Source: Streptococcus halotolerans (GTDB lineage: Bacteria > Bacillota > Bacilli > Lactobacillales > Streptococcaceae). Taken from it: a stretch of DNA of 64,000 nucleotides. Below the pieces are notes generated by a model. The model was given only the letters and a program-made list of their open reading frames with translations, ran no database searches and had not been told where the DNA came from. Of the stretch, positions 7,893 to 15,891 are shown in pieces. Both the position numbers and the translations under genes were made by a program. Every line of letters starts with the position of its first letter. The stretch's first letter is position 1. The stretch lies in contig NZ_CP014835.1 in assembly GCF_001598035.1 (NCBI RefSeq), positions 2,083,001 through 2,147,000 on the forward strand, read 5' to 3'.

Positions 7893-8340
7893 GACATTAT
7901 ATTAAAGCAAGGATTGAGTTCTGTATTACACAAGACTCAGTCCTTTTACTGTTAGTTTGATTCGTTTGTTGTAGTAAAACATGTCATCGGTAATTGCTTG
8001 TTCAAGGTCGTCCAGAGATTGGTAGGATTTCTCAAATTTATATAATATCTCAGACTTCAGAATGCCAAAGAAGGATCTTATCATGAAATGGCATAGATGG
8101 ATCAATACCCTGAGATTCTAAGAAGCTACGGTAAGACTGATGCTGATACTGCCAACCTTGATTGCTATGAAGAATAGCGACTGTGCCAGTATCAGCTGGA
8201 AAGACTAAACGTTTTATGAGAGAGTGGGGTTATAAACGGTGATCTCTTTCTGCTCACCTGAGTAGCGTTCAATGAAGAAAATAGGAGTTGCATCCAAAAG
8301 CCTTTCAGAAAGGTATTGCCAACTAGCGATGCTTTTCTGA
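7868..8340 (-). pseudogene. IS3-family (IS150-like) transposase remnant
   Basis: On the minus strand a broken frame reads SFFGILKSEILYKFEKSY, then LEQAITDDMFYYNKRIK and LTVKGLSLV, a stop, then YRTQSL. This is the C-terminal end of an IS3-group OrfB (usual form: KGLSPVQYRTQSL). Further upstream, LHSNQGWQYQHQSYRSFLESQGI is the region after the second catalytic aspartate, in which N replaces the D of the usual HSDQG. Frameshifts and stops separate these pieces. TGTCTAACATTTTGG at the left looks like a worn IS150-type end. The element is dead. From 8341 to 8569 I see no gene. Confidence 0.75.
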
Positions 8341-8569
8341 GGTGCTTTTGTCCTGTCCTATTTCAGTTGATAATCTGAAACAAGAAGGCTGGCTGGTTAG
8401 ATGCTTTCTTATCTGAAGATGACAATGCATTAGGTGGTTATGGATAAGATAACGGAATTTCGTTACTAGCCATCTAGAGTGTGAATTGGCTATTAATAAG
8501 GTTGTTTAAATCTTACAGCTATCAGTGAGGTTACTAATGATTGTCCTTTAGAATTATTAGAAAGTTTAA

Positions 8570-8598
8570 TTGAAACCTAGGTAGAGTTATGTTACAAT
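8570..8598 (+). promoter_or_regulatory. Promoter of the Hsp70/TcaA-like/ABC operon
   Basis: TTGAAA at 8570-8575 and TACAAT at 8593-8598 are separated by 17 bases. The start codon at 8635 follows TTAGGAGATTATA. No other convincing promoter is seen until 19118, so the nine genes to 19093 are probably one transcript. Confidence 0.75.
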
Positions 8599-8634
8599 AT
8601 TAACAAAAATTTAAGAACTATTTAGGAGATTATA

Positions 8635-9696
8635 ATGACAAGAACCGAGTGGTTAGAATATTTTGAAGCCATTAATGGCAGAGAAGCAACAAAAGATGAA
8701 GTGGTACAAGCACTAGCAGCTGGTGAGTTTGAGGATGATCAAGTCAGTCCGCCTCTCAAGCATCAAGAGATGATTTATGATGTTTCTGAAGATAGCAAGG
8801 GTAACCAAACTTACTCGGAGACACTGCCTGAGCAACCCGTTCCAGTTAAACCAGATACTCCTGAAATCAGCAAAACCAACGACAAGGTTGATAAAGTCAA
8901 AGCGTATAGCGGACACTATTTGTCATGGTTTTTGAATGCTCTTAAATACCCACAAGTTGATGGAGATGGGCAACGATTGGCCTTTGGTGGCATTACTCTT
9001 GTTTTATCAGCCAGTTTTCTAGCCGGTGGTCTTCTTAATTATTGTCGTCGACTATTGTTGTCTATCGCCAATATTTCGACAGGATCTGGCTCTCTCAAAA
9101 CAAACTTGCCAGAAGCTTATGATCACTTTCTCAATTTTATCTCACGTGAGTTTGGCTTTGGAAAATTCTTATATTTCCTTGTGCTGATTCTGATGATATA
9201 TTTAGTCGCTTATGGTTTGCCAGCTGTGCTTCATAAAGATTCTAGAAAGTTGATGGAACGTTTTGGTGGTTTACTAGGGACAACTCCGTTATTGTTGGTG
9301 TTGAATGTTGTTGCTTTTCTGTCGAGCTTTTTAGTTAAAAATACGCTCATTGTGAGTGAGAAGTACGTTTCGAGTATTACTAATATCCTAACCGACTCAG
9401 ATGGACAAGTCAGCAATATCTTGTCCAGTCTCTTAAGCTTAGTCAAGCAAATTCCTGCCTTGCAATCGATGGTATCAGTAATGACCTATTTGCTGATTCT
9501 ATCTATGGTAGGTTTAGTGGTCTTAATCGTTTCTATGGTTAAAGCAATAAAGGGTGAGTTGTCGTTTTTAAACAATACTTACTTGTCTATTGCAGCTGTA
9601 TTTCTGTTGTTAGCTGTGGTTTATGTTGTGGATAAATGGATGATGGCTTCTATTCTGGATTCATTTATCTCTCTCAACGACCAAGTCGCATTCTAA
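8635..9696 (+). CDS. Polytopic membrane protein with an N-terminal W/F/NGR module; first gene of the Hsp70/ABC operon
   Basis: A 353-residue protein I cannot assign to a family. Residues 1-33 carry a module, EWLEYFEAINGREATKDEV, that recurs in two other proteins of this operon. Residues about 40-50 contain EMIYDVSED, which resembles the YDVSDE repeats of the next protein. A hydrophilic region to about residue 105 is followed by about six hydrophobic segments that fill the rest. The module and linker are therefore likely cytoplasmic, with a membrane domain behind them. The ribosome binding site AGGAGA is well placed. A gap of 22 bases leads to the TcaA-like gene. It may be the membrane platform of an envelope assembly; this is inference. 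Confidence 0.7.
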   Translation: MTRTEWLEYFEAINGREATKDEVVQALAAGEFEDDQVSPPLKHQEMIYDVSEDSKGNQTYSETLPEQPVPVKPDTPEISKTNDKVDKVKAYSGHYLSWFLNALKYPQVDGDGQRLAFGGITLVLSASFLAGGLLNYCRRLLLSIANISTGSGSLKTNLPEAYDHFLNFISREFGFGKFLYFLVLILMIYLVAYGLPAVLHKDSRKLMERFGGLLGTTPLLLVLNVVAFLSSFLVKNTLIVSEKYVSSITNILTDSDGQVSNILSSLLSLVKQIPALQSMVSVMTYLLILSMVGLVVLIVSMVKAIKGELSFLNNTYLSIAAVFLLLAVVYVVDKWMMASILDSFISLNDQVAF

Positions 9697-9718
9697 GAGA
9701 AAGTGAGCGCAGTTAACA

Positions 9719-11815
9719 ATGATAAGTCAAGAACAGTGGATTACTTTGTTTGAGCAAGTGAACGGTAGAAAGCCCACTCCAAAGGAGTTTAAGGCTGGTA
9801 AAGACAATGGCTTTGCTACTGACACCATTTATAGCATGATTGGTTTAGATGAACAGGATCCAGCCTCATCACCTCTAGAGGCTTCTAGCTTAAGAGAAAA
9901 AAGAGAACACAGACATGATGATTGGCAAGCAAATCAAGTGCTTTATGATGTTTCTGACGAAGACTTTTCACAAGAAGTAGACTTAAATGACAGCTCCAAA
10001 AAAGTCTTGGAGGATGATGAGAGTTCTAGCCTCATCTATGATGTTTCTGACGAAGAGTTTTCACAAGAAGTAGACTTAAATGACAGCCCCCAAAAAGTCT
10101 TGGAGGATGATGAGAGTTCTAGCATTATCTATGCTGTTTCTGACGAAGAGTTTTCACAAGAAGTAGACTTAAATGACAGCTCCAAAAAAGTCTTGGAGGA
10201 TGATGAGAGTCCTAGTATTATCTATGCTGTTTCTGACGAGACTTATGCTAATACTGAAATTGAAGAGACCTCTATTACGCCAAACGAGCCATCACAGTTA
10301 CGGATGCCAAAACTTGGTCCTTCGAAGGTGGCTAACAAGGCTCCACAGCAGCCTAATGTAAGACCACAATTAGAAATGACGTCTGCTCAGGAACAAGCTA
10401 TTGCTTCTGCTAAGTCTCTGAAAGAGAAGCAGGCTGACTGGATTGCTGCTTTTGAAAAATTTGTTGGACGTAAACCTAGTCCCAAAGAATTTATAGCGGG
10501 TAAAGAGAGCCATTTTGATTTGCGGATCATTCATCAGTTTTTGGGACAAACCTCTAAAAAAGCTGGCAAGCCTATCAGGGATAAGAAGCGCTACCTCTAC
10601 ATCACTGGTGGTGTTCTAGCAGCGGTAATTCTAGGTGTTTATCTATTTGGAAATCATTATTATTCGAGAGAATCGGTTGCTAAGCGTTACCTTGAAACGT
10701 CTGATACGATAGCTCAACAGCTAGAATACGAAGTATGGTCAGATAGTCAAAAACCAATCAAGAAGTCGGAAATCAGCTATTTAACAAAAGCGACTAGCTC
10801 AAAACCTGAATTAGTTGATTTACTCTCAGGAAACAAAATGGCTGAAGTAGGGCGAAGATGGTTGGTATTTCCTGATTGGAAAGTGATGATTCAACCCGCT
10901 GACACGACCATCTCGACGAATACGAAAGGGATGACTATTTCCATCAATGATAAACGGTGGGAAAAATCAGATTCAGATCATTTTTCAAAGACTGTTCGTC
11001 TCTACCCAGGCGACTATCACTTCTCACTGACGGGTAAGTTAGATGACCAAGAAGTCTCAGCGAGTTCTAAGCAGACTTTGAAGGCTGATCAGCATGTGTC
11101 TCTTGACATTACCTATTTGTCCTTTGAGGTGAATAGTAATTTGGCAGATGGTGACTTGTATGTCGGCTCTAAAAAAGTTACTCGCTTGGCTAATGGCAAA
11201 GCTGATGTGTCTAATCTAGCGGTGACTAAAAATGCAAAATTATCAGTCCAAAAAACCTTTGAAGATGCATCCAAAGTAACTTCTAACACCTACTCCATTA
11301 AAGATATAGCAGATGGCGATAGTGTAACCTTAGATGCCAAAGGGGTATTAGATCGAGATACAGCTGATCAACTTTTGACGGCAGCTTATCAGAAGTTAGA
11401 TGACTATGAGGATAATCATACGACACCAGATGGATTAACAGATATTTTTCAAGGTGGTGCGACAAATAGCATGTATAAAGACGTTGTTAATATGATTGAG
11501 ACTAACACTACTAATGCTAAGAACCGTCCAGCAGAAAGTATTAGCTTTGATGATATTGATGTAACCAATGTCAAACAAGTTAGCGCTAAAAAATATGTCG
11601 TTGATTTTACGGTTGTGAATAGTTTTTATTATGCTTACGATTCAAAATTCAAAAATTCAGGTTATTATGATGATAAAACAGCTTGGTCGGTGATGGTTAA
11701 CTATATTGGGACGAAAAACAAGTCGGATTATAGTGATGCTTACTTCAGTGATTATCGGATTAGTGGCAAAGCTAGCGATTCGAGATTAATTAACCGAAAA
11801 GATACGGTTAACTAA
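9719..11815 (+). CDS. TcaA/YvbJ-like anchored protein with two NGR modules and an acidic repeat
   Basis: A 698-residue protein with these parts in order: the W/F/NGR module (about residues 5-40, QWITLFEQVNGRKPTPKEF); three 31-residue acidic repeats plus a partial fourth (about 74-173), each beginning with Y-D/A-V-S-D-E; a second W/F/NGR module (about 240-275, DWIAAFEKFVGRKPSPKEF); a single membrane span (about 292-311); and a large extracellular region with TcaA-like domains. The external part resembles the anchored part of TcaA/YvbJ proteins, which affect glycopeptide resistance and the envelope in staphylococci and bacilli. Here the usual cytosolic zinc ribbon is replaced by the NGR modules. 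Similarity to TcaA is judged by eye. Confidence 0.7.
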   Translation: MISQEQWITLFEQVNGRKPTPKEFKAGKDNGFATDTIYSMIGLDEQDPASSPLEASSLREKREHRHDDWQANQVLYDVSDEDFSQEVDLNDSSKKVLEDDESSSLIYDVSDEEFSQEVDLNDSPQKVLEDDESSSIIYAVSDEEFSQEVDLNDSSKKVLEDDESPSIIYAVSDETYANTEIEETSITPNEPSQLRMPKLGPSKVANKAPQQPNVRPQLEMTSAQEQAIASAKSLKEKQADWIAAFEKFVGRKPSPKEFIAGKESHFDLRIIHQFLGQTSKKAGKPIRDKKRYLYITGGVLAAVILGVYLFGNHYYSRESVAKRYLETSDTIAQQLEYEVWSDSQKPIKKSEISYLTKATSSKPELVDLLSGNKMAEVGRRWLVFPDWKVMIQPADTTISTNTKGMTISINDKRWEKSDSDHFSKTVRLYPGDYHFSLTGKLDDQEVSASSKQTLKADQHVSLDITYLSFEVNSNLADGDLYVGSKKVTRLANGKADVSNLAVTKNAKLSVQKTFEDASKVTSNTYSIKDIADGDSVTLDAKGVLDRDTADQLLTAAYQKLDDYEDNHTTPDGLTDIFQGGATNSMYKDVVNMIETNTTNAKNRPAESISFDDIDVTNVKQVSAKKYVVDFTVVNSFYYAYDSKFKNSGYYDDKTAWSVMVNYIGTKNKSDYSDAYFSDYRISGKASDSRLINRKDTVN
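9938..10239 (+). repeat. 93-bp in-frame tandem repeat inside the TcaA-like gene
   Basis: Unit starts lie at 9938, 10031, 10124 and 10217, exactly 93 bases apart. The first three are complete and nearly identical, and the fourth is cut short after about 21 bases. The units encode 31 residues with YDVSDE or YAVSDE near the start and KVLEDDE near the end. Such perfect units favour copy-number change between strains. Confidence 0.92.
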
Positions 11816-11853
11816 GATCGTCAGGAAGATTAATACAGGATATCCTATTGAGT

Positions 11854-11904
11854 AGGGAAGCGAGGTAGTTTTAAAAACCTAAGGTAAGCTGCCCCTCGCT
11901 CCTT
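11854..11904 (+). promoter_or_regulatory. Hairpin between the TcaA-like and Hsp70 genes
   Basis: In the 109-base gap, GGGAAGCGAGGTAG (11854-11867) can pair with CTGCCCCTCGCTCC (11889-11902), with a bulge, followed by TTATTTTG. This is the only substantial gap in the operon. It could be a weak internal terminator or a processing site that sets the ratio of upstream to downstream products. Confidence 0.45.
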
Positions 11905-11924
11905 ATTTTGTATGAGAGAAAGAG

Positions 11925-13523
11925 ATGAGTATGAAACAAGCGTTAGGAATTGATTTAGGAACGACAAACTCAGCTATGGCTATTGTGAAAAACGGTCAGC
12001 CAGAGATTATTCCAATTGGGGCCAATGATGAGACGATTTTGCGATCGGCTATTTATTTTTCAAAAATTAATGGAAAAAATCGTGTTTTCTACGGAAAAGA
12101 GGCCATCAGTCGTGGAACTGAAATCGGAAAAATTGATTATTTTAAAAATGACTTTAAACGTGACATGGCACGTCAAATTGAAAATGAAGTGATTGATCAC
12201 AAGCGTGTGAGTGCAGAAATATTATCTGCCTTGATTTTACATGAATTCAAACTTCGATCACGTCAATTAGCTATCGAAATGGGCGTGGATGACATCCAAG
12301 ATGTTGTTATCACTGTGCCAGCTTATTTTACCTCAGAGCAGAGAGTTGCCACTAAAAGGGCAGGTCAATTAGCAGGATTTAATGTTTTGAGAATTATCAA
12401 TGAACCCACTGCTGCAGCCATTGCTTACGCTAGTGAAAAGGGCGTTAATGGCAATGTTTTAGTCTATGATTTAGGCGGTGGAACGTTTGATGTGACGCTG
12501 ATGAATGTTCAGCAAGACCACTATGATATTTTAGCGACAGACGGCAATCAGCGTTTGGGAGGTTTGGATTTTGACAAACGTTTAGTTAATCTTGTAAAGG
12601 ATAAACTTGAAAATCAAGGTGTCAATATGACCATGTTAACACCAAAAGAAGAAATGCAGATGCGCTATCAAGTTGAGAAAATGAAAATCACACTCTCTAT
12701 CAATGATGTGGCTTTTTATGAGTTATTCTTGGATGACAATGCTTATGGCGTTGAAGTGTCACGAGAGGAGTTTGGCGCAGCTATTGCTGATTTGATTAAA
12801 GATACCGAATTGAAAGTCATTTCAACCGTATCGGCAGCTGGCTTATCCTTATCGGATATTGATCATGTTGTTTTAGTTGGCGGGTCAACGCGTCTCCCAG
12901 TTGTCAGGGAAATGATGGAAGGTTTGGTTGGCAAAAAACTTAACTATGATATCAACCCAGACACGATTGTGGCAGAGGGGGCCAGTATTATTGCACACTT
13001 GATCGTAAATGACCAAGTAACTTTTAATGAAACCCATCAGGGAGAGGATGCCTCGCCGTCACAGATTGTCATCCGTGATGTGACGTCACAAGGCATAGGC
13101 ATGCTCTTGCGGAAAAATCCTAGAAAAACTTATCCTTTTGTTGGTGATTTCTTTAACAGTGTCGTGGTTCCTCGTAATACCCAAATTCCAGCGATTTTTA
13201 CCAAGAAAATTTATGCTGTTGCTGATGGACAATCTAATTTCCAACTACGCTTGACAGAAGGAAACTATGAAAATCCGATGAATGTTAAACCGATTTTGAA
13301 AATTATCGAGTATCTAAGCCAAAATCGCCAAAAAGGACAAGAGGTCGCTGAAATTCGTTTATCATTTGATGAAGAACAAATTATTCATGTTCATGTTGTA
13401 GATGCTTTTACTCAGGAAATGCTTGGTTCTTATCAAATCAATGCAACGATTGATCAGATTGAAGAAGTGGCTGAAGAAGACCTATCTGACATGCAAGCCT
13501 TATTTGATGAGTTAGTATCATGA
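11925..13523 (+). CDS. Hsp70-family chaperone without the C-terminal lid
   Basis: A 532-residue DnaK-like protein. The nucleotide-binding domain is complete: GIDLGTTNS (phosphate 1), [11 protein letters not shown] (phosphate 2), [10 protein letters not shown] (adenosine), and [11 protein letters not shown]. The interdomain linker region reads [12 protein letters not shown], equivalent to the DVTPLSLG stretch of DnaK. A substrate-binding beta domain follows, but the chain stops about 75 residues short of DnaK, so the helical lid is missing. This is a dedicated Hsp70 rather than the housekeeping DnaK, since no grpE or dnaJ is adjacent. ATG codons at 11925 and 11931 are both possible starts. Its stop overlaps the next ATG. 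Confidence 0.9.
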   Translation: MSMKQALGIDLGTTNSAMAIVKNGQPEIIPIGANDETILRSAIYFSKINGKNRVFYGKEAISRGTEIGKIDYFKNDFKRDMARQIENEVIDHKRVSAEILSALILHEFKLRSRQLAIEMGVDDIQDVVITVPAYFTSEQRVATKRAGQLAGFNVLRIINEPTAAAIAYASEKGVNGNVLVYDLGGGTFDVTLMNVQQDHYDILATDGNQRLGGLDFDKRLVNLVKDKLENQGVNMTMLTPKEEMQMRYQVEKMKITLSINDVAFYELFLDDNAYGVEVSREEFGAAIADLIKDTELKVISTVSAAGLSLSDIDHVVLVGGSTRLPVVREMMEGLVGKKLNYDINPDTIVAEGASIIAHLIVNDQVTFNETHQGEDASPSQIVIRDVTSQGIGMLLRKNPRKTYPFVGDFFNSVVVPRNTQIPAIFTKKIYAVADGQSNFQLRLTEGNYENPMNVKPILKIIEYLSQNRQKGQEVAEIRLSFDEEQIIHVHVVDAFTQEMLGSYQINATIDQIEEVAEEDLSDMQALFDELVS

Positions 13524-14056
13524 TTGATTATTATAAAGGGATTAATGCCAGCACAGGCGAAGATATTTCATATTTAGCAGAGTTGCGTGGCAAAATTCGT
13601 CAAGAAGATTCTGCCAATCATATTTATCAGGTTTTAGTGGCCTTGGGTGAAGAGCTAGACAATAGAGAAACACTTGGAGAATTTGATGCTTCAAGTCGCC
13701 AGTTATCGCAAGCTTTACCCAATATTAAACGGCATTTTTTAAGTGAGAAGTGGAAGACAACCTATGATTATCAACTGGTGCAATACTATTTGAAGCAATC
13801 AGACAGTGATGTGGACGATGCAGATCCTTATCCTTTACCTATTGAAGACGTTGAGGTGAAACAAGAAATAGCTGCTTCAATCCCTCAGGCTGCCTCGCAA
13901 CAGCATACCACGGCTTCTTGGTGGCAGAAGTGGTTTTTGCAAGTTGTGATTGTTCTTGTGGTGTTAGCGATGACAGTATTTCTCGACTTAGATACCAGTT
14001 TGGCACTTATTATATTACTAGTTGTCCTCACAGTTAGTTTATTTCTATCGAATTAG
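13520..14056 (+). CDS. Tail-anchored membrane protein coupled to the Hsp70 gene
   Basis: A 178-residue protein of no recognised family. Residues 1 to about 125 are hydrophilic and predicted largely helical. Residues about 135-176 form two closely spaced hydrophobic segments with a very short C-terminus. The start codon overlaps the Hsp70 stop (ATGA), the usual arrangement for proteins made in fixed proportion. The opening MIDYYKGIN recalls the first helix of a J domain, but no HPD motif is present, so it is not a standard DnaJ partner. It may recruit the chaperone to the membrane; that is inferred from gene overlap and topology only. Confidence 0.6.
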   Translation: MIDYYKGINASTGEDISYLAELRGKIRQEDSANHIYQVLVALGEELDNRETLGEFDASSRQLSQALPNIKRHFLSEKWKTTYDYQLVQYYLKQSDSDVDDADPYPLPIEDVEVKQEIAASIPQAASQQHTTASWWQKWFLQVVIVLVVLAMTVFLDLDTSLALIILLVVLTVSLFLSN

Positions 14057-14063
14057 GAGAGGT

Positions 14064-14849
14064 ATGAAGCAGCATATTTTAGAATTCAAGCACATTTGCT
14101 TTAAGTATCGCTCAAATAGTGAGTTGCTATTTAATCAGCTTGATGTGACACTAAAGACGGGAGAGGTCGTCGGCATCTTAGGAGGTTCAGGAAGTGGAAA
14201 AACAACCCTGACTGAGATTTTGCTAGAGCGCTTAAAACCAACTTGTCAAGACTTTCACATTTATGAAGATGGGCAGCTAGTGACACATCAGAAACCACGT
14301 TGGAGTTATGTGCCACAGCAGAATTTGTTGAGAGACTACCTCAAAGTCAGTGAGATTTTTACTGTTTATGGAGATAGTTATTTAAAGGATCTGAGTAAAA
14401 GTGATCGTCGAGAACGTATCCAATCGGTGGTTCAGGATTTGGGGTTATCAGAATTTTGGCATAAGCAAGTAAGCCAACTTAGTGGGGGTCAGAAACGACG
14501 TGTCAGTATCGGTATTGAACTGCTTAGCCCTTCAGCTTACTTTATTTTAGATGAACCTTCTAGTGGTTTGGACGCCTTGAGTGATCGTAATCTTTTGCGA
14601 ACGCTTCGTATTTTGGCCAAAACCTCCAATAAGGCCATCTTAGTGGTAACTCATAATACAGAGAATTTAGCCATTTTTGACCGTTTGATTTTCTTGTCAA
14701 AAGGTCTTCCGAAATTTGTCGGTTCTTTTGAAGAGTTGCTGCATGAATTTAAGACAACTGATCCCTATACCCTTAGGAAATACTTGGACTTAAATATTGC
14801 TGATATTTATCAAGAGTTGCTAACATCCGGAAAAATTTATAGAATATAG
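14064..14849 (+). CDS. ABC transporter ATP-binding protein, ABCG-like
   Basis: A 262-residue nucleotide-binding subunit. GGSGSGKTT is Walker A, LSGGQKRRVSIGIELL is the signature and YFILDEPSSGLD is Walker B. The run from signature to Walker B resembles the ABCG/White-type subfamily more than the common DrrA or LolD types. The H-loop is VVTHN. The start at 14064 follows TAGGAGAGG. An upstream start at 14022 would overlap the preceding gene and lacks a binding site. It surely pairs with the permease that begins nine bases after its stop. The substrate is unknown; the neighbours suggest an envelope component. Confidence 0.85.
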   Translation: MKQHILEFKHICFKYRSNSELLFNQLDVTLKTGEVVGILGGSGSGKTTLTEILLERLKPTCQDFHIYEDGQLVTHQKPRWSYVPQQNLLRDYLKVSEIFTVYGDSYLKDLSKSDRRERIQSVVQDLGLSEFWHKQVSQLSGGQKRRVSIGIELLSPSAYFILDEPSSGLDALSDRNLLRTLRILAKTSNKAILVVTHNTENLAIFDRLIFLSKGLPKFVGSFEELLHEFKTTDPYTLRKYLDLNIADIYQELLTSGKIYRI

Positions 14850-14858
14850 GTAGAAAGA

Positions 14859-15677
14859 ATGGCTGCTTTACGATTAAGCTGGTATAGATTCAAACACCAT
14901 TACATGGATTTTATTAAAGTTTTATTGGGAATCCTCATTTTTGAAGGTTTGATTATCTATATCCAGAAAAAAGAATTTTTAATAACCTTTGAGAATACGA
15001 GAATGACACTCTTTTTGCTTTTGTTTTCTTCTAGCCTTCTGATATTGGTTCAAAATAGTATATACATCAGCAAAGAACGGGCGATCTTAAATCGTGATTT
15101 CTTTTCGACCTTAAATCGTTGGGCTTTTGTCTCTGCAAGTCTGGTATTTCATACTTTGTTTGCTTTAGTGGAGACGCTGGTCTTTGTCAGTGGTCTTCAC
15201 TACTTTAGCGACTTATTTGATAAGACCTTAGAGACAAAAGGGCAGATTTTTGGGAATTTTTCAATTGAAATTGGCGTAACTGTCTTTTTAGTCTTTCTCT
15301 GCGCTCACTTTATGGCATTGCTCGTTTCCTCTCTTGTCGGGAGTAACGATAATACGTCAGTTATTTTATCTGTTATTTTAGGCATTATGCAGTTTTCCTT
15401 ATCAGGTACAGTTTTGCAACTTCCAAAGGGGATTAGTGGTATCACTTCTTTAATCTTTCTAAGTTATGGTCATAAAGCTATGGGCATGACCAATCAATTA
15501 GCTACGATAAAATCGGCAATGGATAAGTTTCAAGTACCGCTTCCAAAAAGCCAATTAGACATGTTTGAAGCGAGTTCTTCAGCAATGCTTAGCCATTGGA
15601 CTTCCTTAGTAGGACACGCTTTTATCTATGGCTTACTATTTTTACTAGTCTTAGTTTATAAAAAGGAGAAATCATGA
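14859..15677 (+). CDS. ABC-2 type permease partner of the ABCG-like ATPase
   Basis: A 272-residue membrane protein with about six hydrophobic segments. SKERAILNRDFFSTLNRWAF lies after the second span, in the position of the conserved ER-x-R segment of ABCG-type transmembrane domains. It follows the ATPase gene by nine bases and overlaps the next gene by four (ATGA), so it is an integral member of the operon. The single-domain size suggests a homodimer with two ATPase subunits. Export rather than import is expected for this architecture, as no binding protein of the usual kind is encoded nearby. Confidence 0.8.
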   Translation: MAALRLSWYRFKHHYMDFIKVLLGILIFEGLIIYIQKKEFLITFENTRMTLFLLLFSSSLLILVQNSIYISKERAILNRDFFSTLNRWAFVSASLVFHTLFALVETLVFVSGLHYFSDLFDKTLETKGQIFGNFSIEIGVTVFLVFLCAHFMALLVSSLVGSNDNTSVILSVILGIMQFSLSGTVLQLPKGISGITSLIFLSYGHKAMGMTNQLATIKSAMDKFQVPLPKSQLDMFEASSSAMLSHWTSLVGHAFIYGLLFLLVLVYKKEKS

Positions 15678-15880
15678 CAAAAGAAGAGTGGATTACAGAA
15701 TTTCAAGTATTAAATGGTCGGTTTCCAACAGAAGCCGAGATTCAAGCTGCAACGGCTAATCAGTTTCAAAAAAGCAAAACATCGGGATTTCAGAAGTTTG
15801 ACTCAAATCTACTTTTGAAAATCGCTCTTATTATTTTGATGGCGGTTTTTGGCTATGTTGTTGGTTACTTATTTGTTTGA
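15674..15880 (+). CDS. 68-residue single-span protein made of one NGR module and one membrane helix
   Basis: The protein is MTKEEWITEFQVLNGRFPT plus a short linker, a hydrophobic segment at about residues 48-67, and nothing else. The N-terminal module is the same as in the first two proteins of the operon. Its start overlaps the permease stop, AAAGGAG lies upstream, and the next gene follows after 11 bases with GAGGAGGTGACAT. Such a minimal protein argues that the module has its own function, for instance as a docking site on the inner face of the membrane. No family recognised. Confidence 0.75.
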   Translation: MTKEEWITEFQVLNGRFPTEAEIQAATANQFQKSKTSGFQKFDSNLLLKIALIILMAVFGYVVGYLFV

Positions 15881-15891
15881 GGAGGTGACAT

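Noticed and set aside
7909..7946. Terminator-like stem (GGATTGAGT / ACTCAGTCC with T run) after the antiporter gene
   Set aside because: On the other strand this sequence encodes the KGLSxV-YRTQSL end of an IS3 transposase, so the pairing may be accidental; it is mentioned only under the nearby hairpin.
9938..10239. CRISPR-like array
   Set aside because: The repeat is a contiguous in-frame coding repeat without spacers.
13520..13700. J-domain in the 178-residue Hsp70 partner
   Set aside because: Only the first residues are reminiscent; there is no HPD motif or matching helix pattern, so it is not annotated as DnaJ-like.
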